Shown one piece after another: positions 1-6,966 of a DNA stretch of 7,387 nucleotides. Source of the stretch: an uncultured Eubacteriales bacterium (lineage in GTDB: Bacteria > Bacillota > Clostridia > Christensenellales > QALW01); assembly GCA_900552055.1 (NCBI GenBank), contig URYI01000104.1, positions 1 to 7,387 on the forward strand, read 5' to 3'. The position numbers and the translations under genes are program-made. Position 1 is the first letter of the stretch, and every line of letters starts with the position of its first letter. The notes under the pieces were generated by a model that had not been told where the DNA came from, did not search any database, and saw only the letters and a list, made by a program, of their open reading frames with translations.

Positions 1-189
1 CATAGACAAAACTCTTTCGCTTTTTCCGGTCTCACATCATTGACAAACGAACACAAACAAAAACAGATTTCAGCAGAGCTTCTTAAGAAGGAAAAAAGAC
101 TGAAGTTTCTGTCTGCTGCTTAAAAATAAAGGATTTTTGGGACAAACGCTTAATTATATATTAGTTTCTAATATTAACCTTATATGTAT
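1..189. other. AT-rich non-coding leader upstream of dgt
   Basis: No convincing gene is visible here. The minus strand is open across the first bases, but the reading is low-complexity and T-rich, has no ribosome site and is not a recognisable protein. The stretch holds a perfect 12-bp palindrome CTTCTTAAGAAG (79-90) inside a loose nested inverted arrangement: ACAGA 63-67 with TCTGT 108-112, and TTCAG 69-73 with CTGAA 100-104. It also holds the dyad listed separately at 158-174. The gene to the left lies outside the window, so part of this region may be its promoter or terminator. Confidence 0.5.
158..174. repeat. 17-bp AT-rich dyad, possible operator
   Basis: ATATTAG-TTT-CTAATAT is a perfect 7-bp inverted repeat around a 3-base centre. 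It lies about 16 bp upstream of the candidate dgt promoter. The symmetry is seen directly. An operator role is inference, and AT-rich DNA produces such dyads by chance fairly often. Confidence 0.35.
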
Positions 190-219
190 ATGACAGCGGG
201 CGCGGCTATATCTTAATAT
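190..219 (+). promoter_or_regulatory. Candidate housekeeping promoter for dgt
   Basis: ATGACA at 190-195 matches five of six bases of the -35 consensus. TAATAT at 214-219 is a partial -10 match after an 18-bp spacer. Transcription would begin near 226, giving a leader of about 50 nt before the GTG start. Other AT-rich hexamers at 157-174 compete, so the assignment is tentative. Confidence 0.35.
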
Positions 220-261
220 TTATCCAAGAAAAGATAACGGCTGTTAAAAAGTTTAAAGAGT

Positions 262-270
262 AAAGGAGGA
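262..270 (+). promoter_or_regulatory. Strong SD fixing the dgt start
   Basis: AAAGGAGGA ends 5 nt before the GTG at 276. An ATG at 274 overlaps this GTG in another frame but meets TAG after five codons. The SD therefore most likely serves the GTG. Confidence 0.7.
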
Positions 271-275
271 TTAAT

Positions 276-1247
276 GTGCGAGCGGATATAGAAAACTTTG
301 AAATGGAGTATTTAAGCCCGTATGCGGCTAAGAGCGCCATCTCTAAGGGACGCCTAATCCCTATGGAAAAATGTGACTTAAGAAGCGAATTTCAGCGGGA
401 CAGGGACCGGATTCTTCACAGCAAGACTTTTCGGAGGCTAAAGCATAAAACTCAGGTTTTTCTTTCGCCTACGGGCGACCACTACCGCACACGCCTCACC
501 CATACTCTGGAGGTCAGCCAGGTAGCGCGTACTATAGCGCGGGCGCTTAGGCTGAATGAGGATCTTGTCGAGGCTATTTCGCTTGGACATGATTTAGGGC
601 ATACTCCCTTTGGGCATGCCGGCGAGCGTACACTTAATTCCCTTATGCAAGCAGGCTTTGAGCATAATAAGCAGAGCCTGAGAGTTGTGGACGTATTGGA
701 AAAGCTAAATCTTACATATGAAGTACGGGACGGCATCCTCTGCCATACGGGCAGCAGGCAGGCGGAAACATTGGAAGGGCAGATAGTGCGGTATGCTGAC
801 AGGATAGCTTATATAAACCATGATATAGACGATGCAATTCGTGCCGGCATACTTTCGGAGGGGGATATTCCTAAGCATATTTCAGAGGTGCTGGGAGATA
901 CTCACGGCAAGCGGATTGATTCTTTGGTGCGCGCCGTTATTTCAGGCAGCGGGGACGGAGAGATAAAAATGCCTCCTGCGATCCAGACGATAATGGATGA
1001 ATTAAGGCAATTTATGTTTGACAATATATATAACAGTCATAGCTTAGCAAAAAAGGAGGAGAAGAAGGCAGAACGGATAGTGGAAATGCTGTTTGGATAT
1101 TATATAAAGCATACTGACGAAATACCTCATTATACTGCGGAAGAGGGAGAACAGGCCGTCGGGGATTATATTGCGGGCATGACGGACGTTTATGCAATAA
1201 ATGAGTTTAAACGGATTTTCCTGCCTGACGCATGGAACAAATATTGA
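276..1247 (+). CDS. dgt: Deoxyguanosinetriphosphate triphosphohydrolase-like HD protein
   Basis: This protein (323 aa) is predicted to hydrolyse dNTPs to deoxynucleoside plus triphosphate in the cytoplasm, tuning dNTP pools. The N-terminal FQRDRDRILHSKTFRRLKHK block (39-58) is diagnostic of the family. The HD-domain metal ligands are visible as H76 (RLTHTLEV), H105-D106 (GHDLGHTPFGHAGE) and D175 (YADRIAY). The EHNKQSLRVV segment (129-138) is also typical. Length fits the shorter Gram-positive subgroup, so the protein looks complete. The GTG start follows a strong SD; the next in-frame ATG (303) has none and would trim only conserved-looking sequence. dnaG follows after 88 nt without an obvious terminator, so co-transcription is likely. 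The family is certain; the preferred dNTP and any allosteric activation cannot be read from the sequence. Confidence 0.93.
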   Translation: MRADIENFEMEYLSPYAAKSAISKGRLIPMEKCDLRSEFQRDRDRILHSKTFRRLKHKTQVFLSPTGDHYRTRLTHTLEVSQVARTIARALRLNEDLVEAISLGHDLGHTPFGHAGERTLNSLMQAGFEHNKQSLRVVDVLEKLNLTYEVRDGILCHTGSRQAETLEGQIVRYADRIAYINHDIDDAIRAGILSEGDIPKHISEVLGDTHGKRIDSLVRAVISGSGDGEIKMPPAIQTIMDELRQFMFDNIYNSHSLAKKEEKKAERIVEMLFGYYIKHTDEIPHYTAEEGEQAVGDYIAGMTDVYAINEFKRIFLPDAWNKY

Positions 1248-1335
1248 TTCAGTAAATATTTTTGCAGGAAAAACCGTCTGCTTGTCGAATGTTAGCTAAG
1301 TGAATTTTTATACGAGTGAGTGAGATAGTTAACGG

Positions 1336-3138
1336 ATGCCCTTTTTTTCGCAGGATTTTCTTGAGAGCCTTTCGGATAAGGCGGATATAGTGGATGTTGT
1401 CTCGGATTATGTCACCCTGAAAAATTCGGGGCGCAGCTATGTGGGGCTTTGTCCCTTTCATAGAGAAAAGACTCCGTCCTTCCATGTGGATGCGGACAAG
1501 CAGCTTTATCATTGCTTTGGCTGTCAGGCCAGCGGGAACGTATATACGTTCGTAATGAAAATAGAAAACCTGGATTTTGTAGAAGCGGTAAAATTCCTGG
1601 CTAACCGCGTAAATATGCCTCTTCCTGAAGAAGGGGCGGCCAAGGGGGTAAGCAGGGAAAAAAAGGCCCGGCTTTTAGAGGCCAATAGGCAGGCCGCCAG
1701 GTTTTATCATGAACTTTTATATCTTCCCGAAGGGGCGGAGGCGCTTAATTATCTGCGCGGCCGCGGCCTGACGGATAATATAATCCGGCGTTTCGGCTTA
1801 GGCTATTCGCCTAATGCCCGGAATGAACTGTACAAGCATCTGGCAAATAAGGACTTTGCTTCTTCCGAGCTTATAGAAAGCGGCTTGTGCGTTATGGGGG
1901 ACGCCGGCCCGCGGGATTTTTTCCGCAACCGGGTAATGTTTCCCATAATTAACACCTACGGCGAGGTTATAGCCTTCGGCGGGCGGGTTATGGATAAAAC
2001 TGAACCCAAATATCTTAATACTGGGGATACCCCGGTATTTAATAAGCGCAAGAATCTTTATTCGCTGAATCTGCTTAAAAAGAGCAAGGCAAAAAGAGCA
2101 ATAATAACTGAAGGCTATATGGATGTTATAGCGCTTAATGCCAACGGCTATGATTATGCCGTAGCTTCGCTGGGAACTGCCCTGACCAGGGACCAGATAA
2201 AATTGGTGAGCAGGTACGCGCCCGAAATCTATGTTTCCTATGACGGGGACAAGGCGGGCATAAATGCTACGCACAGAGCCATAGAGCTTGCGCGCGCTGA
2301 GAAGCTGAAGGTCAGGGTCATTGCGCTTGAGGGCGGAAAGGACCCGGACGAATATATGCGCGAATTGGGTCCTCAGGCCTATGCAGACAGCATGTCCTCT
2401 GCTAAATGGGGAATAGATTATCTTCTGGAAGAGGCGCTGGCCCATTTAGACAGCGATGAGGCCAAAGCCAAAGCAGCCTTTGAGGGCAGCAAAATTGTGG
2501 CGCAGTATGCTTTTGACAGCATAGAAACTGAAATGTATCTCAAGCGCATAAGCCAGAAGACAGGTTTTAGCATAGAGGCGCTATATAAGAATATAGGGGG
2601 CAGACAGAGCGAAGCTGCGCTTAACCTTGCTGGGGCTATAAATGCCCGTCCGGCTTTTTCAGACAACGCATCCAAGCGCCAGGCGACTGATATTCAGCTC
2701 CAGGCTGAAAGAGCGGTACTGAGACTGCTGACCCAATATCCGTCCTATATAGAAAGCGCTGTTAAAAGCGGACTGGAGGAATTATTGAGCCTGCCTGAGC
2801 ATAGGGAACTGCTGGAACTGCTTAAGTCGAGCAGGGAACGTTCTGCGCCTCTGAGCATAAAGGATATTTCGCTGCACTTTGCTTCTGATGCAGTCAAGAG
2901 CGAAATAATATCGGCCGTGTACGTTGACAATACTCAATTTATACAGCCGGCACAATATTTAAGCGACGCTGTTAAAAGGCTTAAAAAATCCAGGCTGGAG
3001 CATGAGCGGCGGAGACTTAAGGAACAGCTTGCGCAGTATGCCTCTTCCTCTCTTTATTTGGAGGATGAGGAATTTAAAAAGCTGCTGAAGGATATAGAAG
3101 AACTGGACAGAAAGATTTCTGCCTTGAGGTCTGATTGA
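1336..3138 (+). CDS. dnaG: DNA primase DnaG
   Basis: This is the replicative primase, which makes RNA primers at the fork and works with the replicative helicase. Its 600 aa match the family. The N-terminal CHC2 zinc domain has C39, H42, C60 and C63 (CPFH and CFGC). The RNA-polymerase core follows, then the TOPRIM domain with E259 (EGYMD), D303 and D305 (YDGDKAG) and the DPDEYM motif near 336-341. The divergent C-terminal part (about 440-600), rich in charged helices, should be the helicase-binding domain. The ATG is supported by the family-like N-terminus and by a TAA in the same frame two codons upstream (1330-1332), which rules out extension. Unlike its neighbours it has almost no SD. rpoD begins 16 nt after the stop, implying one transcript. 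Confidence 0.97.
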   Translation: MPFFSQDFLESLSDKADIVDVVSDYVTLKNSGRSYVGLCPFHREKTPSFHVDADKQLYHCFGCQASGNVYTFVMKIENLDFVEAVKFLANRVNMPLPEEGAAKGVSREKKARLLEANRQAARFYHELLYLPEGAEALNYLRGRGLTDNIIRRFGLGYSPNARNELYKHLANKDFASSELIESGLCVMGDAGPRDFFRNRVMFPIINTYGEVIAFGGRVMDKTEPKYLNTGDTPVFNKRKNLYSLNLLKKSKAKRAIITEGYMDVIALNANGYDYAVASLGTALTRDQIKLVSRYAPEIYVSYDGDKAGINATHRAIELARAEKLKVRVIALEGGKDPDEYMRELGPQAYADSMSSAKWGIDYLLEEALAHLDSDEAKAKAAFEGSKIVAQYAFDSIETEMYLKRISQKTGFSIEALYKNIGGRQSEAALNLAGAINARPAFSDNASKRQATDIQLQAERAVLRLLTQYPSYIESAVKSGLEELLSLPEHRELLELLKSSRERSAPLSIKDISLHFASDAVKSEIISAVYVDNTQFIQPAQYLSDAVKRLKKSRLEHERRRLKEQLAQYASSSLYLEDEEFKKLLKDIEELDRKISALRSD

Positions 3139-3154
3139 ATATGGAGGGGATTTA

Positions 3155-4288
3155 ATGGCTGAAAATACTGAAATAATGGACAAGCTTAAAGACAATGGAC
3201 TGTCCGAAGAGGTAAATAAGCGTATTGCGGACGTTTATAATAAGGTGCATCAGGGTACTCTTAAAAATACGCTTACTTATTCCGAGGTCATAGATTTGTT
3301 TGAAGGCATAGATTATGATTTGGAAATTTCCGAACGCATCTATGATGAGCTGGAGAAGCTGGGAATTAAGGTAACAAGCGACGATATAGCTGAACTGGAT
3401 AATATAATGGATGTTTTGGAGACTCAGCCTGAGGTAATTCCTAATCTTCCTGATTCGGTCAGCATAGACGACCCAGTGCGCATGTATCTTAAAGAGATGG
3501 GAAAAATCTCCCTGCTTACGGCTGATGAGGAAGTAGAAATAGCCACGCGCATTGCAAATGGGGATGAATCGGCGCGGGAAAAATTGGCTGAGGCTAATTT
3601 AAGGCTGGTTGTAAGTATTGCTAAACGGTATGTGGGCCGCGGCATGCTCTTTTTGGACCTGATTCAGGAGGGGAACCTGGGCTTGATTAAAGCCGTGGAA
3701 AAATTTGATTACACTAAGGGCTATAAATTTTCCACTTACGCCACCTGGTGGATCAGGCAGGCAATAACCAGAGCTATTGCGGACCAGGCGCGTACTATAC
3801 GCATTCCGGTGCATATGGTGGAGACAATTAATAAGCTTTCCCGTGTAAAGCGCCAGCTGCTCCAGGAATTGGGCCGTGACCCGCAGCCTGATGAGATTGC
3901 CGCGGAAATGGGAGTTTCGCCCGAAAAGGTGCGGGAGATTATGAAGATTGCACAAGACCCCGTTTCATTGGAAACCCCTATAGGCGAAGAGGAGGACAGC
4001 CATCTGGGAGATTTTATTCCGGATGACGATGTTCCCGCTCCGGCGGAGGCTGCAACGGCGACTCTTTTAAAGGAACAGCTTATGGATGTGCTCAACACCC
4101 TTACTCCCCGTGAGGAAAAGGTGCTGCGCCTGCGTTTCGGTATTGACGACGGCCATCAGAGGACTTTGGAAGAGGTAGGCAAGGAATTTAATGTTACACG
4201 CGAGCGCATAAGACAGATTGAAGCTAAGGCTTTGCGTAAATTACGGCATCCGAGCCGCAGCCGCAAGCTGAGGGATTTTCTGGAATGA
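3155..4288 (+). CDS. rpoD: Primary RNA polymerase sigma factor (SigA/RpoD)
   Basis: This is the housekeeping sigma-70 factor, which directs core RNA polymerase to -35/-10 promoters. All regions are present in 377 aa: an acidic region 1.1 (about 30-90), region 1.2 ([16 protein letters not shown], 106-121) and region 2 (about 147-217). Region 2 has the core-binding [18 protein letters not shown] stretch and the -10-reading [17 protein letters not shown] helix. Region 3 is about 226-302, and region 4 (315-377) carries the helix-turn-helix [20 protein letters not shown]. The length is that of Gram-positive SigA, without the long non-conserved insert of enterobacterial RpoD. A strong SD (GGAGGGG, 3143-3149) sits 5 nt before the ATG. 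The gene lies 16 nt after dnaG and ends at an intrinsic terminator, making it the last gene of the main unit. Confidence 0.98.
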   Translation: MAENTEIMDKLKDNGLSEEVNKRIADVYNKVHQGTLKNTLTYSEVIDLFEGIDYDLEISERIYDELEKLGIKVTSDDIAELDNIMDVLETQPEVIPNLPDSVSIDDPVRMYLKEMGKISLLTADEEVEIATRIANGDESAREKLAEANLRLVVSIAKRYVGRGMLFLDLIQEGNLGLIKAVEKFDYTKGYKFSTYATWWIRQAITRAIADQARTIRIPVHMVETINKLSRVKRQLLQELGRDPQPDEIAAEMGVSPEKVREIMKIAQDPVSLETPIGEEEDSHLGDFIPDDDVPAPAEAATATLLKEQLMDVLNTLTPREEKVLRLRFGIDDGHQRTLEEVGKEFNVTRERIRQIEAKALRKLRHPSRSRKLRDFLE

Positions 4289-4294
4289 TAACTG

Positions 4295-4323
4295 CGCGGC
4301 TTTATCAACAGCCGCGTTTTTTT
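4295..4323 (+). terminator. Intrinsic terminator after rpoD
   Basis: CGCGGCT (4295-4301) pairs perfectly with AGCCGCG (4310-4316) around an 8-nt loop, followed by seven T residues (4317-4323). It starts 6 nt after the rpoD stop and ends 2 nt before the trmK SD. No room is left for a promoter between terminator and trmK, so it probably attenuates rather than isolates the downstream genes. Confidence 0.9.
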
Positions 4324-4325
4324 AT

Positions 4326-4332
4326 GGGAGGA
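4326..4332 (+). promoter_or_regulatory. SD that sets the TTG start of trmK
   Basis: GGGAGGA lies 6 nt upstream of TTG 4339. The frame is also open from an ATG at 4285, but that start has no SD, overlaps the rpoD stop, and would translate the terminator hairpin and its T-run. The TTG is therefore preferred. Confidence 0.8.
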
Positions 4333-4338
4333 TTATCG

Positions 4339-5028
4339 TTGCTCAGGCTTACCGAGAGACAGAAAAAAATAGCGGGCATGCTGGATAAGATGGAATGTGT
4401 CGCTGATATTGGCTGCGATCACGGACGGCTGGGAGCGTATTTAATTCAGAGCGGTCTGGCTCAAAGGGTTATAGCTGCCGATATAAGCGAGGATTCGCTG
4501 AATAAGGCCAGAAATTTGGCGCGCAGGCTCCATATTGAGGATAAAATGCAGTTCAGGCTGGGAGACGGCCTTGGGGTCTTAGACGGCAGCGAAGCCCAGG
4601 CGGCGGTTATATCGGGTCTCAGCGGGATGACCATAACCGGCATAATACAGCGGGGCGGAGCGGCCGGACGGATATATGTTCTCCAGCCCATGAGCGAGGC
4701 CTTTAAATTAAGAAGAGCGCTGCTGGATATGGGCTATGAAATATTGGATGAGGGTGTAGCGGCTGAATACAACGGCAGGCAGAGGTTTTACGAAATAATA
4801 AAATGCCGCTGGGACGGGATTAAACGCGGCGGGGAGGAAAAATATTTATACATACCGCAGGCGCCGCTGGTCAGACGGGACGGCGAGATGAAGGGTTTTT
4901 TAAAGCATAGGCTGTTGGTTTGCGAGAAAGCGCTATCAGGCATTAAACAGGCAAAGAATGAGAGTAGAGCGGAAGAGCTGGAAAAGCAGAGGCAATTTTA
5001 TAAGGAGGGGCTGGTATGCCTAGAATAA
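4339..5028 (+). CDS. trmK: tRNA (adenine-22-N1)-methyltransferase, TrmK family
   Basis: This Rossmann-fold SAM-dependent enzyme is predicted to methylate N1 of A22 in the D-arm region of certain tRNAs, as Bacillus TrmK (YqfN) does. From TTG 4339 the product is 229 aa, the usual family size. It opens with LRLTERQKKIAGML, then motif I VADIGCDHGRLGAYL (about 21-35), the acidic SAM-ribose strand AADISEDSL (46-54), GDGLGVL (75-81) and LQPMSEAFKLRRAL (115-128). The C-terminal 50 residues are charged and helical, as in the family's coiled-coil extension. The segment that usually reads like IAGMGG is ISGLSG here, a mild departure that may mark a subgroup. Position after sigA and before nif3 matches Bacillus. 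The last 13 nt overlap nif3, indicating translational coupling. Confidence 0.87.
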   Translation: MLRLTERQKKIAGMLDKMECVADIGCDHGRLGAYLIQSGLAQRVIAADISEDSLNKARNLARRLHIEDKMQFRLGDGLGVLDGSEAQAAVISGLSGMTITGIIQRGGAAGRIYVLQPMSEAFKLRRALLDMGYEILDEGVAAEYNGRQRFYEIIKCRWDGIKRGGEEKYLYIPQAPLVRRDGEMKGFLKHRLLVCEKALSGIKQAKNESRAEELEKQRQFYKEGLVCLE

Positions 5029-5822
5029 AGGAAATAGTGGATATAATGGAGCAGCTGGCGCCCAGCTGCACCCAGGCGGATTTTGACAATTCAGGCTTTC
5101 AGGCGGGAGATATTGAGGCCCGGACAGATAAGGTGCTTTGCGCGCTGGAGCTTAACGAGGGTGTCATAGATATGGCGGCCCGGCAGGGGGCCGGGCTTAT
5201 AATTACTCATCATCCGCTGATTTTTCAGCCCCTTTCTACTGTAACTTCGGAGAGCTATGAAGGACGCCTGCTTTTAAAGTTGCTGCGGGAAGGCGTAGCG
5301 TTATACAGCTCGCATACTCCGCTTGACGCATGCCGCGGCGGTGTAAACGACTGCCTGTGCGAGCTTATAGGCATGTTTGATGTAACGGGTTTTTATCCTC
5401 AGAGCGTGATAAACGGCCAAAACGTTTACTGCTGCCGGGCGGGCTACATAGAACCTGAGAGCCTTGAAGCGCTTGCGGACCGGCTGGGCAAAGCCCTTAA
5501 ATCGGATTTTGTGCGTTTCTCGCGCGGGAGTCAGGAAAAAGCCCATAAAATAGCGGTATGCAGCGGTTCGGGTTCAGGCTTGACAGAAGAAATTATTGCC
5601 TTGGGCGCGGACACGTTTATTACCGGCGAACTTAAGTACCATGATATGCTTAAATTGAAGGAAGCGGGCATAGCGACTATAGAGGCTGGGCATTATCATA
5701 CAGAGTATCCGGTAATCCCGCGCATTATTAGCCATTTACAAAACCGGCTAAATGAGTTACAATATAAAACAGCTGTTTTGGATGCTGGGTTTATCGACCC
5801 ATATTATTCAAAGAGCTATTGA
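5016..5822 (+). CDS. Nif3/YbgI-family dinuclear metal-centre protein
   Basis: This is a member of the Nif3/YqfO/YbgI family, which forms hexameric toroids with a two-metal site in each subunit. Biochemical function is still unsettled (GTP cyclohydrolase I type 2 naming is common but weakly supported). The probable metal ligands are H65 and H66 (IITHHPLIF), D104 (SSHTPLDA), H226 and E230 (GHYHTE), with the same HxxxE spacing as E. coli YbgI. At 268 aa it is the compact form and lacks the PII-like insert seen in Bacillus YqfO. Its ATG has a strong SD (AAGGAGGGG, 5002-5010) inside the end of trmK, so the two are coupled. The pairing with a tRNA methyltransferase is conserved in Gram-positives and hints at a nucleotide or RNA-linked role. 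Confidence 0.9.
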   Translation: MPRIKEIVDIMEQLAPSCTQADFDNSGFQAGDIEARTDKVLCALELNEGVIDMAARQGAGLIITHHPLIFQPLSTVTSESYEGRLLLKLLREGVALYSSHTPLDACRGGVNDCLCELIGMFDVTGFYPQSVINGQNVYCCRAGYIEPESLEALADRLGKALKSDFVRFSRGSQEKAHKIAVCSGSGSGLTEEIIALGADTFITGELKYHDMLKLKEAGIATIEAGHYHTEYPVIPRIISHLQNRLNELQYKTAVLDAGFIDPYYSKSY

Positions 5823-5823
5823 T

Positions 5824-5829
5824 GGGAGG
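5824..5829 (+). promoter_or_regulatory. SD that sets the ATG of the zinc-ribbon gene
   Basis: GGGAGG lies 10 nt before ATG 5840. The frame is also open from TTG 5819 and ATG 5822, but those lie at or before the SD itself, and GTG 5831 is only 1 nt after it. The spacing is slightly long but is the only workable choice. Confidence 0.65.
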
Positions 5830-5839
5830 CGTGTTAAAA

Positions 5840-6547
5840 ATGACCCAGAACTTTAAAAAGCTGCTTGACTATCAGGCGCTGGACCTCAATGCCGACAGGG
5901 TAGAACGGGAAGTTAAGAACTGCGAAGAGAGAAAAAAGGCAAATCAGCTTAAGCAGATATTTGAAAGCGCTAATGACAGCCGCAAAAAGCTTGGGATTAT
6001 GCTTCAAAAGCTGAAGCAGGATATGCTGCTGCTTCAGAAGCAGACTGATGAATTGGTAAGCGAGATACAGCAGTGCGGTTCAAGAGTGCACGAAGGCTTT
6101 GACCAGCTTGAGCAATATGCTCAGGAGGGCAAGCGTTTAAAAAAGCTGTCTGATAAGGCGGCCAGTTTGACTGAAAGCGTTAAAAAGATAATGCTTTCGG
6201 CCGAACAGACTGAAAAGAAGCTTAAGGAAATGACTGAGCGGGCTGCCAAAGCGCGCGACGAATTTGCGCAGTGCAAGGAGGCCTATGAGGAGAGGCTCAA
6301 GCAGGCTATGCCGGCTATTGAAGAGGCGCGCAGAAAAAGGGATGAAGCGGAAAAAGATGTTTCCCCTGAATTGCTTGCAAAATATAAAAATTTGAGACAG
6401 CATCGGATAGTGCCTACGGCTAAATTGGAGGGCACAAAATGTTCCGGGTGCAATATGGAGCTTCCCAGCGCGCTGGCTAAGCAGGTTTCGAGCGGAAAGG
6501 AAATTGTAGAATGCGAAAACTGTGCCCGGCTGCTTTATGTTGAATAA
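5840..6547 (+). CDS. Coiled-coil protein with C-terminal C4 zinc ribbon (zf-RING_7/DUF164 type)
   Basis: From ATG 5840 the product is 235 aa. Residues about 5-185 are almost uninterrupted charged helix (rich in K, E, Q, A and L), predicting a long antiparallel coiled coil. The C-terminus carries two CxxC knuckles, C201/C204 (KCSGC) and C225/C228 (CENC), separated by 20 residues. The LPSALAKQV segment between them is typical of this family. The molecular function is unknown; a nucleic-acid or protein-binding scaffold is often suggested. The family often sits next to nif3, as here, 17 nt after its stop. The stop codon lies only 1 nt before the first paired base of the RNase P RNA. There is no signal peptide or membrane segment, so it should be cytoplasmic. 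Confidence 0.85.
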   Translation: MTQNFKKLLDYQALDLNADRVEREVKNCEERKKANQLKQIFESANDSRKKLGIMLQKLKQDMLLLQKQTDELVSEIQQCGSRVHEGFDQLEQYAQEGKRLKKLSDKAASLTESVKKIMLSAEQTEKKLKEMTERAAKARDEFAQCKEAYEERLKQAMPAIEEARRKRDEAEKDVSPELLAKYKNLRQHRIVPTAKLEGTKCSGCNMELPSALAKQVSSGKEIVECENCARLLYVE

Positions 6548-6548
6548 G

Positions 6549-6880
6549 ATTGAGCGGGCCGGATGACTGCGGTGAAAATACGAGGAAAGTCCGAGCTCCG
6601 CAGGACAGGATGCCGGATAACATCCGGTGGAGGCGACTCCAAGGAAAGTGCAACAGAGATATACCGCCTGCTTTGCAGGTAAGGGTGGAAAGGCGAGGTA
6701 AGAGCTCACCGGCTGCTTGGCGACTTGCAGGCCCTGTAAACCCCATCCGGAGCAAGATTGATAGTGAAGCGTTAACGGTTGTCCGCCGGCTTCCAGGTAA
6801 TCGCTTAAGCCCGTTCGGCAACGGCGGGAATAGATAGATGGTCATCCACGACAGAACTCGGCTTACAGGCCCGACTCAAT
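6549..6880 (+). ncRNA. rnpB: RNase P RNA, bacterial type A
   Basis: This is the catalytic RNA that trims 5' leaders from pre-tRNAs. The universally conserved blocks are present: GAGGAAAGTCC (6582-6592), GTGCAACAGAGAT (6648-6660), GGTAAGAGCTCACCGG (near 6696-6711), the AGCAAGATTGATAG core, and ACAGAACTCGGCTTACA (6851-6867). P1 is ATTGAG plus GGGCC pairing with GGCCC plus CTCAAT (6549-6560 with 6868-6880, small internal mismatch). P2 is GGATGAC 6561-6567 with GTCATCC 6841-6847. Hairpins resembling P8 (CCGGAT/ATCCGG), P9 (TGGAG-GCGA-CTCCA, 6628-6641) and P12 (CCTGC/GCAGG, 6667-6679) follow. The layout is type A, unlike type B of Bacilli. P3 is only about 14 nt. Ends are estimated from P1 and could shift by a few bases. 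Open frames within it are not genes. Confidence 0.96.
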
Positions 6881-6894
6881 TTTATATAAATTTT

Positions 6895-6935
6895 TACGGC
6901 CCAGGTTTATTTGTAAACCTGGGCCGTATTTATTT
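6895..6935 (+). terminator. Strong terminator hairpin after rnpB
   Basis: TACGGCCCAGGTTTA (6895-6909) pairs without mismatch with 6914-6928 around a 4-nt loop, followed by the T-rich tail TTTATTTT (6929-6935 onward). It begins 15 nt after rnpB. On the opposite strand the stem is followed by an A-run before T residues, so it would end the convergent spoIIID transcript less well, though it may still protect that 3' end. Confidence 0.85.
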
Positions 6936-6966
6936 TGCGCTCCTAAGAGCCGTGCGCATCAGGCAG

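Noticed and set aside
1..100. Minus-strand open stretch that could be the start of a leftward gene
   Set aside because: It is T-rich and low in complexity, has no ribosome site, and gives no recognisable protein; only a fragment would be inside the window.
482..736. Antisense open frames inside dgt
   Set aside because: They are opposite-strand shadows of a conserved gene, without an SD or family resemblance.
1248..1335. A dedicated dnaG promoter or a terminator between dgt and dnaG
   Set aside because: TTGTCG (1282-1287) and TTTTAT (1306-1311) are a weak pair, and the only hairpin has a 4-bp stem without a T-run.
1798..2445. Long (215-codon) antisense open frame within dnaG
   Set aside because: It lies opposite the conserved primase core, and its basic, aromatic-rich composition is typical of antisense translation.
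6137..6709. Antisense open frame spanning the zinc-ribbon gene and rnpB
   Set aside because: It crosses a conserved structural RNA and a well-supported gene; no SD or known motif.
6937..6958. Small GC-rich hairpin between the rnpB terminator and spoIIID
   Set aside because: The stem is only 4 bp (GCTC-CTAA-GAGC) with no T-run in either direction.
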